Shown here piece after piece: positions 17,687 to 25,578 of a stretch of 64,000 nt of DNA. Both the position numbers and the translations under genes were made by a program. The DNA comes from Gordonia hydrophobica NBRC 16057 (GTDB lineage Bacteria > Actinomycetota > Actinomycetes > Mycobacteriales > Mycobacteriaceae), in the NCBI RefSeq assembly GCF_001592365.1, contig NZ_BCWU01000007.1:62001-126000 (forward strand), given 5' to 3'. The notes below the pieces were generated by a model. The model had not been told where the DNA came from and did not search any database. It saw only the letters and a program-made list of their open reading frames with translations. The first letter of the stretch is position 1. The number at the start of each line of letters is the position of its first letter.

Positions 17687-17722
17687 AGCGCGGTCTGATC
17701 TCTCTGCAGATCAGACCGCGCT
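17687..17722. terminator. hairpin terminator after the kstD operon
   Basis: AGCGCGGTCTGATC (17687-17700) pairs perfectly with GATCAGACCGCGCT (17709-17722), loop of 8 nt. It has no long U-tract. It overlaps the 3' end of a small minus-strand gene, so it can serve both directions. Confidence 0.75.
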
Positions 17723-17851
17723 TGCCACTATCAGCAGGAGTGCGGCGAACACGCCCACCAGGATCGCCAGCATCACCAGCATGCGCCAGACGTGGATCCG
17801 GCCCTGCGGCAACGGAGTTACGCGGCTGGACGTGACGTGGTTGGAGGCCAT
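17711..17851 (-). CDS. small single-pass membrane protein (46 aa)
   Basis: Reads M-ASNHVTSSRVTPLPQGRIH followed by a membrane segment (WRMLVMLAILVGVFAALLLI) and a short A/V tail. An AAAGGTG ribosome site sits 7 nt upstream of the ATG. The orientation is N-terminus basic/soluble, C-terminus ending in the membrane. It is divergent from the MFS gene and the stop codon lies inside the kstD-operon hairpin. No family recognised. Too short for standard annotation; the ribosome site and clean TM helix are the main evidence. Confidence 0.6.
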   Translation of the reverse strand: MASNHVTSSRVTPLPQGRIHVWRMLVMLAILVGVFAALLLIVASAV

Positions 17852-17889
17852 GGTGATCACCTTTCGGTTTGAGAGTGATCTGTTGTCCG

Positions 17890-17907
17890 TGTGACCAATG
17901 TGTCACA
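17890..17907. promoter_or_regulatory. palindrome upstream of MFS gene (putative repressor site)
   Basis: TGTGAC-N6-GTCACA, a perfect 6+6 palindrome. It lies 26 bp before the ATG at 17933 and 39 bp upstream of the divergent small gene, so it may control both. The spacing differs from GlxR/CRP sites (TGTGA-N6-TCACA), which favours a dedicated TetR- or MarR-type repressor. Confidence 0.45.
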
Positions 17908-17932
17908 AGTTACAAATGAAAGCGGTGAACTG

Positions 17933-19519
17933 ATGGTGCGTGTCGGGGGAAGACGCAGTGACGATCAGGTGAGCGGATCACCTTCGTTCGCGATGTGGTG
18001 GCTGGTGCTGGTCGCCTGCCTCGCGGTGAGCCTGGTGGTCGCGGCGATGGCCGCACTCAACACCGCGCTCCCCGACATCGCTCTCTCGACCGGCGCGACG
18101 ACCGGCCAGATGACCTGGATCATCGACGGCTACACGCTGGTCTTGGCCGCACTCCTGCTGCCCGCGGGCGCGATCGGCGATCGACTCGGCCGCAAGCCCG
18201 TCCTGCTGGTCGGCCTGGCCGTCTTCGGCGTCGCGTCCCTCGCCGCCGTCTGGGTCGACACTCCGACGCAACTGATCGTGACGCGCCTGATCGCCGGCGC
18301 GGGCGCCGCCATGATCATGCCCGCCACCCTGTCGCTGATCAGTGCGGGCGTCCCGCGCGAGAAGCGGGCCATCGCGATCAGCGTGTGGGCGGGCGTCGCC
18401 GGCGCGGGCGCGATCCTCGGCTTCTTCGTCACCGGCGTGCTGCTGAACTTCTTCAGTTGGCACTCGGTGTTCATCACCTTCGCCGTCTCGTCGCTGGCCA
18501 CCCTGCTCGTGACGCTGACGATCGGCAGTTCGAAAGACGACGCCCCCGGCGCCTTCGATCTCGTCGGTTCACTGACCTCCATGACCGCGGTGGCGGGCAT
18601 CGTCTTCGGACTGCTCGAAGCGCCGCATCGGGGCTGGTCCGATCCGCTGATCCTGGTGTGCCTGATCGGCGGCGTGGCCATGGGGGCGAGCTTCGTGATC
18701 ATCGAACTGCGTCGCGTCTCGCCACTGTTGGACGTGCGCCTGTTCCGCAATCGCGCATTCGCCTCCGGCTCGCTGTCCGTCGCACTCCAGTTCCTCGCGT
18801 CGTTCGGGGTCTTCTATCTGCTCCTGCTGCAACTCCAACTCGTGTTCGGCTACTCGCCGCTCAAGTCGGCCGTCGCGCTTTTTCCGATGGTGGTCGGCGT
18901 CGGCGTGTTCGCCATGCTCGGCAACTGGGTCGCGGTGCGCTTCGATTCGCTGCGCATCGTGCTCTCCGGCGGGATCGCCATCGCAGGCATCGGTGTTCTC
19001 TCGATCGGGCTGGTCGACGCCGACACGTACTGGAAGCTCGGCATCATGCTCGGCGTGGTCGCGATCGGCATCGGACTCGCGACGGCGCCGTCGACCACCG
19101 CCATCATGTCCAATACGCCGCTCGAGAATCAGGGCGTCGGCTCGGCGGTCAACGACACCGCTCGGGAACTGGGCGCGGCGATCGGCATCGCGCTCGCGGG
19201 CAGCATGCTGGCCGCAGGCTACGAGGAGCGCATCGGCGCGACCGCCGACCTCGCCCACCAGCAGATCTCCGCGATCTCGCCCGACGCCGGACAGCAGGCG
19301 GCCGACGGGATCCGCGGCTCGTTGGTGGGGGCGATGAAGGTCGCCGAGCAGCTGCCCGCGAACGCCGCACCGCTGGCGCAACGGATCGTCGACGGCGCCC
19401 AAGCGGCCTTCCTGCCGCCACTGCAGTCGGCCTGCCTGGTGTTGGGATCGATTCTCCTCGTCGGCGCGGTCGGCCTCGGCTGGTTCGCCCCGCGGGCCGT
19501 CATGCCGTCGGACGAGTGA
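17933..19519 (+). CDS. MFS drug/solute exporter, DHA2 (14-TM) type
   Basis: 528 residues with about 14 membrane segments. MFS motif A (GDRLGRKPVLL, loop 2-3) and the TM5 motif C-like segment (GVAGAGAILGFFVTGVL) mark a drug/H+ antiporter of the EmrB/QacA branch. I use the ATG at 17933; a GTG at 17891 would place the first codons within the palindrome, so it is less likely, and a GTG at 17969 is also possible. Located alone after the kstD operon; no efflux substrate can be deduced. Confidence 0.88.
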   Translation: MVRVGGRRSDDQVSGSPSFAMWWLVLVACLAVSLVVAAMAALNTALPDIALSTGATTGQMTWIIDGYTLVLAALLLPAGAIGDRLGRKPVLLVGLAVFGVASLAAVWVDTPTQLIVTRLIAGAGAAMIMPATLSLISAGVPREKRAIAISVWAGVAGAGAILGFFVTGVLLNFFSWHSVFITFAVSSLATLLVTLTIGSSKDDAPGAFDLVGSLTSMTAVAGIVFGLLEAPHRGWSDPLILVCLIGGVAMGASFVIIELRRVSPLLDVRLFRNRAFASGSLSVALQFLASFGVFYLLLLQLQLVFGYSPLKSAVALFPMVVGVGVFAMLGNWVAVRFDSLRIVLSGGIAIAGIGVLSIGLVDADTYWKLGIMLGVVAIGIGLATAPSTTAIMSNTPLENQGVGSAVNDTARELGAAIGIALAGSMLAAGYEERIGATADLAHQQISAISPDAGQQAADGIRGSLVGAMKVAEQLPANAAPLAQRIVDGAQAAFLPPLQSACLVLGSILLVGAVGLGWFAPRAVMPSDE

Positions 19520-19706
19520 GTCGCCATCAGCAGCACACTGCGCCGCCGGCCATCGGCTGAACACCGTCGTGTCGGCGCTCTGACGCCCGGCGAATTCCGG
19601 CAGCACGGACGGGTAATCTGAGAGACCACAGACATCCGCGAGAATCCCGACGCCAGCGCCCGGAACACGGGCGGTCGCGGCGGGGCGATCCAGGCAGGGG
19701 GCAGCG

Positions 19707-20288
19707 GTGAAACGAGTGTGGATCGCAGCAGTCATGGCTCTCGCCGGCGCCGCGCTGGCGACCGCGTGCGGATCCGACACCGCGCCGTCGACCGATGCCA
19801 GCACGCCTCCGGGGATCAGCGCGGTCACCCCGCCCGCAGCGGGCACGTCGACCATCACCATCACCTCGGTGCCGCTGACGCCGGACACCTCGTCGGCCGT
19901 CGATGTGGATCCCGCCGACTACACCGTCGACGGACACTCCGGCCGCTATCGGTGGAGCTATTCCCGGAAGCCGCTGCGTGAATGCGCTCTGACCACCGCG
20001 ACGGATCAGGTCCCGCCGCAGGTCACCTGCTCGGCTCCGTACCCGCCGGAGGCTCCGACCATCAGCGTCGACGGCTTCACCGCGGCGCCCAATGCGGTCG
20101 TGCTCACCGGAGAGGGCGCCCGAGCCACCATCATCGAGGGCGGCCCGGAGGTCGCGAAGCCGCTCCCCGCAGGCAAGCGCCTCACCGTGGGCGGACTCTC
20201 CTGCACCGCGCTGCCGCACGACTCGATCTCGTGCACCGCGTCCGACGCGTGGTTCACCGTCGAGAACGGAGTGCTCCGCACGTCGTGA
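19707..20288 (+). CDS. predicted lipoprotein, function unknown
   Basis: 193 residues, GTG start at 19707 with a G-rich stretch (CAGGGGG) upstream. Type II signal peptide with lipobox LATAC at about 17-21, then a Thr/Ser/Pro-rich linker to residue 60, and a C-terminal globular domain with three or more Cys (REC, VTC, LSC, ISC) that may form disulfides. No known domain recognised. The 187 bp before it, after the MFS gene, show no other gene. Confidence 0.78.
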   Translation: MKRVWIAAVMALAGAALATACGSDTAPSTDASTPPGISAVTPPAAGTSTITITSVPLTPDTSSAVDVDPADYTVDGHSGRYRWSYSRKPLRECALTTATDQVPPQVTCSAPYPPEAPTISVDGFTAAPNAVVLTGEGARATIIEGGPEVAKPLPAGKRLTVGGLSCTALPHDSISCTASDAWFTVENGVLRTS

Positions 20289-20296
20289 CCGTCAGG

Positions 20297-20680
20297 TCAG
20301 GCGCGGCGCGAGACGTAGACCTCGTCGTAGCGCAGTTTCGCGGCGTCGGCCTGGACCCGCTGCCGCTGCGTCAGGGGCGAATGACCCAGGCCGTGCTTGC
20401 GCATCCGCACCACGCGGTTCTGCGCCATGTATGCGGCCGAGAAGATGAGCGCCAGCAGCACCGCGAGCAAGACCATCAACGCGCGGATCCACACGGCGCC
20501 GTCGAACGCGAAGAACAACGCCAGGTACAGGGGTGAGAACGCGAACTGCGTGCGGATCAAGTGGCGTGGTGTCGCCATCGGACCGGTCAGATCGTTGCGC
20601 ACCCACTCCCGTTTGCTGTCCGGCAGCTTCGCACCGTACGCATACCTGACCCACTGAACCGGATTCGGGCGACTACTCAT
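20297..20680 (-). CDS. DUF5313-type membrane protein
   Basis: 127 residues: a short W-V-R-Y-A-Y-G N-terminal soluble part (motif PVQWVRYAYGAKLP), two closely spaced membrane helices (about 48-85), and a basic C-terminal tail. I recognise the small family DUF5313, confined to mycolic-acid actinobacteria. The ATG has GAGAGG 6 nt upstream. It is divergent from the MarR gene and its upstream region is shared with the operator there, so it may be co-regulated. Function unknown. Confidence 0.78.
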   Translation of the reverse strand: MSSRPNPVQWVRYAYGAKLPDSKREWVRNDLTGPMATPRHLIRTQFAFSPLYLALFFAFDGAVWIRALMVLLAVLLALIFSAAYMAQNRVVRMRKHGLGHSPLTQRQRVQADAAKLRYDEVYVSRRA

Positions 20681-20732
20681 GTCGAACCTCTCGAAGATAG
20701 ATCGTGCGCTATTAATTAATACCCAATCTACT

Positions 20733-20753
20733 GCACGATTAGATCGTGCGCTA
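20733..20753. promoter_or_regulatory. putative MarR/OhrR operator
   Basis: GCACGAT-TAG-ATCGTGC (20733-20749) is a perfect 7+7 palindrome. The 14-mer TAGATCGTGCGCTA occurs twice (20698-20711 and 20740-20753), and an AT palindrome TATTAATTAATA lies between. The right-hand copy overlaps the expected -35 of the MarR gene and the left copy sits next to the DUF5313 start, consistent with autorepression in both directions. Confidence 0.55.
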
Positions 20754-20764
20754 CTGAACTGTCG

Positions 20765-20777
20765 TAGAATCGGTCAC
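20765..20777 (+). promoter_or_regulatory. -10 element of leaderless MarR gene
   Basis: TAGAAT at 20765-20770 followed by 7 nt and the ATG at 20778; no Shine-Dalgarno sequence. Confidence 0.5.
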
Positions 20778-21233
20778 ATGGTCGCGATCGCCGGAAACCC
20801 ACTGCTCCTCGAACGCCAGGTGTGCTTTGCACTCGCGCTGGCAAACCGCTCGGTGCTGCGTGTGTACCGCCGACTGCTTCACCCGCTCGGCCTCACCCAT
20901 CCGCAGTATCTGGTGATGCTGGCGCTGTGGCAGCACGCACCGTTGCCGGTCAAGGAGATCGGGCACCTCCTCCAACTCGACTCGGCGACCCTCTCCCCCA
21001 TGCTCAAACGACTCGAGACGGACGGCGTCATCGAGCGACGACGCAGCGGCGACGACGAGCGCAGTGTCGAGATCCACCTCACCGACGCCGGCGTCGCGCT
21101 GCGCGAGCAAGCACTGGCGATCCCCGAGCAGGTGGTCGACGCGCTCGGCGGCGACCTGCCTTTGCTGGAAGAACTGCACACCGTCCTGACGAAGGTCAAC
21201 GCGGCAGCGGTCGCTTCCGAAATCGGCGGATAG
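20778..21233 (+). CDS. MarR-family regulator, OhrR-like
   Basis: A 151-residue winged-helix protein. The N-terminal Cys in ERQVCFAL matches the peroxide-sensing Cys of OhrR, and LTHPQYLVMLALWQ plus LDSATLSPMLKRLE are the OhrR-style DNA-binding core. It would repress an organic-peroxide (ohr) gene, but no ohr follows. The next frame downstream is the tail of an aldehyde dehydrogenase. The ATG at 20778 is supported by a leaderless promoter; the longer upstream open frame would cross the operator. Confidence 0.85.
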   Translation: MVAIAGNPLLLERQVCFALALANRSVLRVYRRLLHPLGLTHPQYLVMLALWQHAPLPVKEIGHLLQLDSATLSPMLKRLETDGVIERRRSGDDERSVEIHLTDAGVALREQALAIPEQVVDALGGDLPLLEELHTVLTKVNAAAVASEIGG

Positions 21234-21245
21234 GCATACTGTGGA

Positions 21246-21464
21246 GTGATCGACACCACAGACCGCACCCCGCAGCGACCCGGCGCCCACCGCGTGGCAT
21301 CGGCCGTCCAGACCGGCACCATCGGCATCGGCCGCTACATCCCCGACCCGATCGCGCCGTTCGGCGGTGTCAAGAGCAGCGGGATCGGTCGCGAACTGGG
21401 GCCGGAACGCTTGGCCGCCTACCCGAACCTGAAGTCGACCTACCGGTCACTGGAGCTGCTGTGA
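21246..21464 (+). pseudogene. aldehyde dehydrogenase remnant (C-terminal ~60 residues only)
   Basis: The frame encodes the C-terminal tail of an NAD-dependent aldehyde dehydrogenase: the QTGTIGIGRYIPDPIAPFGG and GIGRELGPERLAAYPNLKS elements normally found after residue 400. The catalytic Cys and the NAD-binding part are absent and cannot be found upstream, where the MarR gene lies. It starts 12 bp after the MarR stop. It looks like a deletion scar of a gene formerly next to the regulator; a GTG at 21246 could still be translated as a 72-residue peptide. Confidence 0.8.
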
Positions 21465-21494
21465 ATCCCATGCGGATCGGCTGACCGGCCACCG

Positions 21495-21528
21495 CGACGC
21501 CGCGCACCGATCGAGGTGCGCGGCGTCG
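21495..21528. terminator. hairpin before the ABC-F gene
   Basis: CGACGCCGCGCACC (21495-21508) pairs perfectly with GGTGCGCGGCGTCG (21515-21528), loop GATCGA. It may end the MarR/remnant transcript or act as an attenuator for the ABC-F gene 168 bp downstream. Confidence 0.6.
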
Positions 21529-21567
21529 TCGTGGTCAATCGCGTGGCTCGTCAGCCCGCTGGAGGGT

Positions 21568-21606
21568 ATGGTGGCCGACGTGGAGATCGAGGTCGACAGA
21601 ATCTGA
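21568..21606 (+). other. candidate leader peptide ORF upstream of ABC-F gene
   Basis: A 12-codon frame (M-VADVEIEVDRI) with GGAGGG directly before its ATG, in the 233-bp leader of the ABC-F gene. A small hairpin GCCGT-CAC-ACGGC (21608-21620) follows its stop codon. ABC-F resistance genes are often controlled by such leader peptides; here this is a suggestion only. Confidence 0.3.
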
Positions 21607-21696
21607 CGCCGTCACACGGCACCCGTCTGTCCAATTCCGACCGCATGTCGTGCCGTCTCGACCGGCCTGCGTCGTCTTCTCACGAAGGATCTCCTC

Positions 21697-23304
21697 ATGT
21701 CTCTGCCCCCGTCGTCGATCGCATTGCACGACGTCTCGTTCGCCTGGCCGGACGGCAGTATCGCCCTCGACCATGTCGACGGCTCATTCGTCCCGGGCCG
21801 GACCGGCCTCGTCGGCCGCAACGGTTCGGGTAAGTCCACGCTGCTCAAACTGGTGGCGGGACGGTTGGCGCCCGCCTCCGGCCGAGTCGACGTCGCAGGC
21901 GACGTCGGCTACCTCCCGCAGGACCTGACGCTGGCCGCCGACGCCACCGTCGCCGATCTCCTGGGCATCTCTGCGGTGCGGACCGCGTTGCGTGCCATCG
22001 AATCCGGCGACGCCGACCCGATTCACTTCGACACCATCGGCGACGACTGGGACATCGAGGGACGCGCCGACGAGGCCCTCGGCCGGATCGGCTTCTCGGC
22101 GGCCGACCTCGACCGCCGCGTCGCCGAACTCTCCGGCGGTGAGGCCATGCTGGTGGCCGTCAGCGGTCTGCGGTTGCGTCGTACCGCCATCACCCTGCTC
22201 GACGAGCCGACCAACAACCTCGACCGCCCGACGCGGGCGCGGCTCGCGGAGATGATCGACGACTGGCCCGGCACCCTGGTCGTCGTCAGCCACGACCTCG
22301 AGTTGCTCGAACGCATGGAGAACACCGCCGAACTGCGCGCCGGTCGGATCGAAGTCTTCGGCGGGCCGTACAGCGAGTGGCGCGCGTACGTGGAGCAGGA
22401 GCAGGCCGCGGCGGTCCAGGCCGCGCGGACGGCGCAGCAGACGCTCAAGACCGAGAAGCGCCAGCGGGTGGAGGCCGAGACCAAGCTCGCCCGCCGAGAA
22501 CGGACCGCGAAGAAGACAGCCCGTGACGGCGGCATTCCGAAGATCGTGCAGGGCATGCGCGCCAACGCGGCGCAGAACTCGGCGGGGTCACTGCGTACCG
22601 GACTCGATCAGAAGGTCCAGGCGGCGCAGGCCGCCGTCGATGCCGCCGATGCGAGGGTCCGCGACGACGACCACATCAGTCTCGACCTCCCCGATCCCGC
22701 GGTGCCCCGCAGTAGGCGGATCGCCGAGTTCACCGACGGTGAGCGCACGGTGATCGTGCAGGGGCCCGAGCGGGTGGCGGTGGTGGGGCCGAACGGGTCC
22801 GGCAAGACCACCCTGCTCGAAGCGATGGTGTCCGGAGTCGAGCCGTCGGCGGGGCGCGCGGGAGGTCGTCTGCTCACCGAGCGATTCGGTTATCTGCCGC
22901 AGCGCCTGGACGGTCTGGACGAGACTGCGAACGCCCTCGCGAACGTGCAGGCGGTGGCTCCCGACGCCGATGCGGGTCTCATCCGAAACCGCCTGGCGCG
23001 ACTCCTGCTGCGCGGCGCCGCGGTGGACCGCCCGGTGTCGACGCTGTCGGGCGGCGAGCGTTTCCGCGTCTGCTTGGCGAAACTGCTCTTCGCCGATCCG
23101 GTCGCCCACGTGCTGATCCTCGACGAGCCGACCAACAACCTGGACGTCGCGAGTGTGGAGCAACTGGTCGACGCCCTGCTCGCCTATCGCGGCGCGCTGA
23201 TCGTCGTCAGTCACGACTACCCGTTCCTGGAGAAGTTGGGTCTGGACACCGTCGTCGAGTTGGACGGGGTCGGTGGGCTGCGGCAGCACGCCGAGTTGCC
23301 GTAG
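21697..23304 (+). CDS. ABC-F ATPase (ribosome-associated, duplicated ABC domains)
   Basis: 535 residues with two ABC domains and no membrane segment. Domain 1 has Walker A GRNGSGKST near 47-55, LSGGEAM and LLDEPTNNLDR; domain 2 has GPNGSGKTTLLEA, LSGGERFRV and LILDEPTNNLDV. A basic, coiled linker (about 240-310, rich in K/R/E/A) joins them. ABC-F proteins act at the ribosome, either protecting it from antibiotics (ARE type) or as housekeeping factors such as EttA. The short linker and leader make either possible. AAGGA lies 9 nt before the ATG. It ends at a perfect palindromic hairpin. Confidence 0.92.
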   Translation: MSLPPSSIALHDVSFAWPDGSIALDHVDGSFVPGRTGLVGRNGSGKSTLLKLVAGRLAPASGRVDVAGDVGYLPQDLTLAADATVADLLGISAVRTALRAIESGDADPIHFDTIGDDWDIEGRADEALGRIGFSAADLDRRVAELSGGEAMLVAVSGLRLRRTAITLLDEPTNNLDRPTRARLAEMIDDWPGTLVVVSHDLELLERMENTAELRAGRIEVFGGPYSEWRAYVEQEQAAAVQAARTAQQTLKTEKRQRVEAETKLARRERTAKKTARDGGIPKIVQGMRANAAQNSAGSLRTGLDQKVQAAQAAVDAADARVRDDDHISLDLPDPAVPRSRRIAEFTDGERTVIVQGPERVAVVGPNGSGKTTLLEAMVSGVEPSAGRAGGRLLTERFGYLPQRLDGLDETANALANVQAVAPDADAGLIRNRLARLLLRGAAVDRPVSTLSGGERFRVCLAKLLFADPVAHVLILDEPTNNLDVASVEQLVDALLAYRGALIVVSHDYPFLEKLGLDTVVELDGVGGLRQHAELP

Positions 23305-23323
23305 TCCGCAGACTTTGCGTCTC

Positions 23324-23366
23324 CCGCCGACAGGAGCGTCGTCCGGGACGACGCACCTGTCGGCGG
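23324..23366. terminator. bidirectional palindromic hairpin between convergent genes
   Basis: CCGCCGACAGG (23324-23334) pairs with CCTGTCGGCGG (23356-23366) and, after one A/A mismatch, the inner arms GCGTCGTCC and GGACGACGC also pair, giving a stem of about 20 bp. It serves the ABC-F gene and the convergent lipoprotein gene. Confidence 0.72.
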
Positions 23367-23412
23367 CGGACGCGGACACGCCGAGACGGCCTGGTTTGGG
23401 AGGCGGTCGGCC

Positions 23413-23814
23413 TCAGTTCGTCGGCAGCGACGGCAGGTCCGACATCGACGGCATCTCGATCGACGGCATCGACGGCATGGAGGGCACGAGCTTGTCCTTC
23501 TGATCCGGGCAGAGAGACGAGATCGCGGCACCGACCACGGCGGCGGCCGACGCGGTGTTGCCCGCCTCGGTCTTCATATCGTTGGTGACGTCGAGCATGG
23601 AACTTCCCGATTCCAACTGAGAACAGGCCTTCTTACCCGCTTCGATCGCGGCGTCGTCACTCCCGAAATCGACGCCGACGCCGTTCACGACCTGCAGATA
23701 CGCCTTGGTGTTCGCATCATCGTTTCCAGTGGACGAACTGTCGTCGCCGCCGCAGGCGGTCAGCAGGGCGAGCGCCGCGATCAGCGGGGCGAAGAAGAGT
23801 TGCCGAGTTTTCAT
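23413..23814 (-). CDS. DUF732-like lipoprotein
   Basis: 133 residues, start at 23814. Signal peptide with lipobox LLTAC (residues about 17-21), then a DUF732-like helical domain (TKAYLQVVNGVGVDF...AGKKACSQLE) with two Cys for a disulfide. The tail is a repetitive PSMPSMPSIEMPSMSDLPSLP-type run. DUF732 proteins are small exported or lipid-anchored proteins common in mycobacteria, function unknown. Longer in-frame ATGs upstream would not have a proper signal sequence. Confidence 0.82.
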   Translation of the reverse strand: MKTRQLFFAPLIAALALLTACGGDDSSSTGNDDANTKAYLQVVNGVGVDFGSDDAAIEAGKKACSQLESGSSMLDVTNDMKTEAGNTASAAAVVGAAISSLCPDQKDKLVPSMPSMPSIEMPSMSDLPSLPTN

Positions 23815-23910
23815 CGTCCGTCCGTTCAGTGAGGAGACAGGTGCTGTGAAGAGTAGTCGTCGCCGCGCGGCGCGACCGAGTTTTCTCACAGAACTGCGGT
23901 CGGCGCGAGA

Positions 23911-25536
23911 TCAGACAGTCGCGCCGGCATTCTCGGCAGTCGCCTTGGCCCACTTGTAGTCGGCCTTACCCGCGGGCGTGCGCTTGACCTCGTCGACGAT
24001 GACGATGGTGCGCGGCACCTTGTAGCGCGCGAGGGTCACGCGGGCGTGCTCCTGGATCTCCTCCAGCGACGGCTCGGCGGCGCCGGGCTTCAGCGAGATC
24101 ACGGCGGCGACGCGCTGCCCGTACTTGGCGTCCGGCGCAGGCACGACCAGTGCGTCGGCCACGGCGGGGTGGGCGTGCAGCACGCCCTCGACCTCTTCGG
24201 CGTAGACCTTCTCGCCACCGGTGTTGATGCACTGGCTGCCGCGGCCGAGGAAGATGATGCTGCCGTCCTCGCGCAGGTAGCCCATATCGCCGAGCACCGA
24301 GATGCGCGTGCCGTCGTCCAGCGTCGGGAAGGTGCGGGCGGTCTTCTCCGGGTCCTTGTAGTAGCCGAGTGGAATGTTGCCAATTCGGGCGATGTGCCCC
24401 ACCTCGTTCGGCGTGGTGATCTGCCGGAACCGCTCGTCCACCACCATCATCTTGTCGGTCGGCGGGACCATCAGGTTGCCGTTGTCGTCCATCTTGATCT
24501 CGCCGTCGTTGCCCGACTCGGACGCGCCGAAGTTGTCGCGCAGCAGCAGATCCGGTTTGACCGCGAGCATCCGCTCCCTGCAGCTCTGGCTCCAGAGCGC
24601 GCCGCCCGACGTGACCGAGAACAGCGTCGAGAAGTCGGCGGTGTCCTTCTGCCTCTCCATCTCGTCGGCGAGCGGCATGCCCATCGCGTCGCCGACGATG
24701 AGGATCATCTGTGTCTTGTCGCGACCGATGTTGCGGATGATCTTCTCGGCGTCGAAGTCGCGCTCCAGGATCAGACGACTGCCGAGCGAGATGAACGTGA
24801 ACAGCGAGTACGACGCGGCGCCGTGCATCAGCGGAGCGGCGATGAGGAACGACATCGACGGGAAGTTCTGGACCTCCTTCGCCAGTTCCGCGTAGTCGGC
24901 GCGCGCCGGTCCGTACGGGTTGCCGCCGGAGATCGGCTTGCGGAAGAAGTCGTCGTGCCGCCACATGACGCCCTTGGGATAACCGGTGGTCCCGCCGGTG
25001 TAGATCATGTAGATCTCTTCGCCGGTCCGAGCGTCGAAGTCGCGGTCGGTCGGCTTCTCGCGGTAGCCGTCGAAGGCGACGATCTCGACGGTGCGGCCGT
25101 CGAGTGCAGCGGCGGCGTCGCGCAGCTCGTCCACGATCTCTCCGATGACGAACACGGTGCGCAACGCGGGCAGCTTCGCCATCAGTTCGGCGACGCTGCG
25201 CTGGTGCTCGGGCAGTTCGACGACGATCGCCGCGGAATCGGAGTTGTCGAAGATGTACTCCAGTTCGGCGTCCGTGTACCGGTAGTTGACGTTCACCGGC
25301 ACCGCGCGAATCTTGATCAGCCCGATCAGCGACGTCACGTGCTCGACGCTGTTCTTCAGGTAGAGCGCGACGTTGTCGTCCTTGCCGACCCCGTGTGCCG
25401 CGAAGTGGTGTGCCACCTGATTGGCGAGCCGGTCCAGCGCCGCATAGGTGTAGTCCGTCCCCTCCCAGGTGAGGACCACGCGCTCGGGAACGGCGTCGGC
25501 GACGGTCTCGAAGACGGTTGCGAGGTTGAACTTCAT
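23911..25536 (-). CDS. steroid/fatty acyl-CoA ligase, FadD19-like
   Basis: 541 residues; the AMP-binding P-loop YTGGTTGYPKGVMW is at about 179-192, GDMGYLREDGSIIFLGR is the adenylate-binding A8 core region, and TPAGKADY near 525 has the adenylation Lys. The YMIYTGGTTG/MWRHDD stretch resembles mycobacterial FadD19, which activates C27/C24 sterol side-chain acids. It is the last gene of the fadE28-ltp2 operon, 42 bp after ltp2, with AAGGAGATAG before the ATG. In M. tuberculosis the ligase lies elsewhere in the regulon, so FadD19 versus another sterol ligase is undecided. Confidence 0.9.
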   Translation of the reverse strand: MKFNLATVFETVADAVPERVVLTWEGTDYTYAALDRLANQVAHHFAAHGVGKDDNVALYLKNSVEHVTSLIGLIKIRAVPVNVNYRYTDAELEYIFDNSDSAAIVVELPEHQRSVAELMAKLPALRTVFVIGEIVDELRDAAAALDGRTVEIVAFDGYREKPTDRDFDARTGEEIYMIYTGGTTGYPKGVMWRHDDFFRKPISGGNPYGPARADYAELAKEVQNFPSMSFLIAAPLMHGAASYSLFTFISLGSRLILERDFDAEKIIRNIGRDKTQMILIVGDAMGMPLADEMERQKDTADFSTLFSVTSGGALWSQSCRERMLAVKPDLLLRDNFGASESGNDGEIKMDDNGNLMVPPTDKMMVVDERFRQITTPNEVGHIARIGNIPLGYYKDPEKTARTFPTLDDGTRISVLGDMGYLREDGSIIFLGRGSQCINTGGEKVYAEEVEGVLHAHPAVADALVVPAPDAKYGQRVAAVISLKPGAAEPSLEEIQEHARVTLARYKVPRTIVIVDEVKRTPAGKADYKWAKATAENAGATV

Positions 25537-25578
25537 CTTTCTATCTCCTTGGGAGTGCCGACTGGATCGGTCGATGGG

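Noticed and set aside
17890..17907. GlxR/CRP site upstream of the MFS gene
   Set aside because: The palindrome TGTGAC-N6-GTCACA has 8 nt between the TGTGA and TCACA boxes instead of 6, so GlxR is unlikely.
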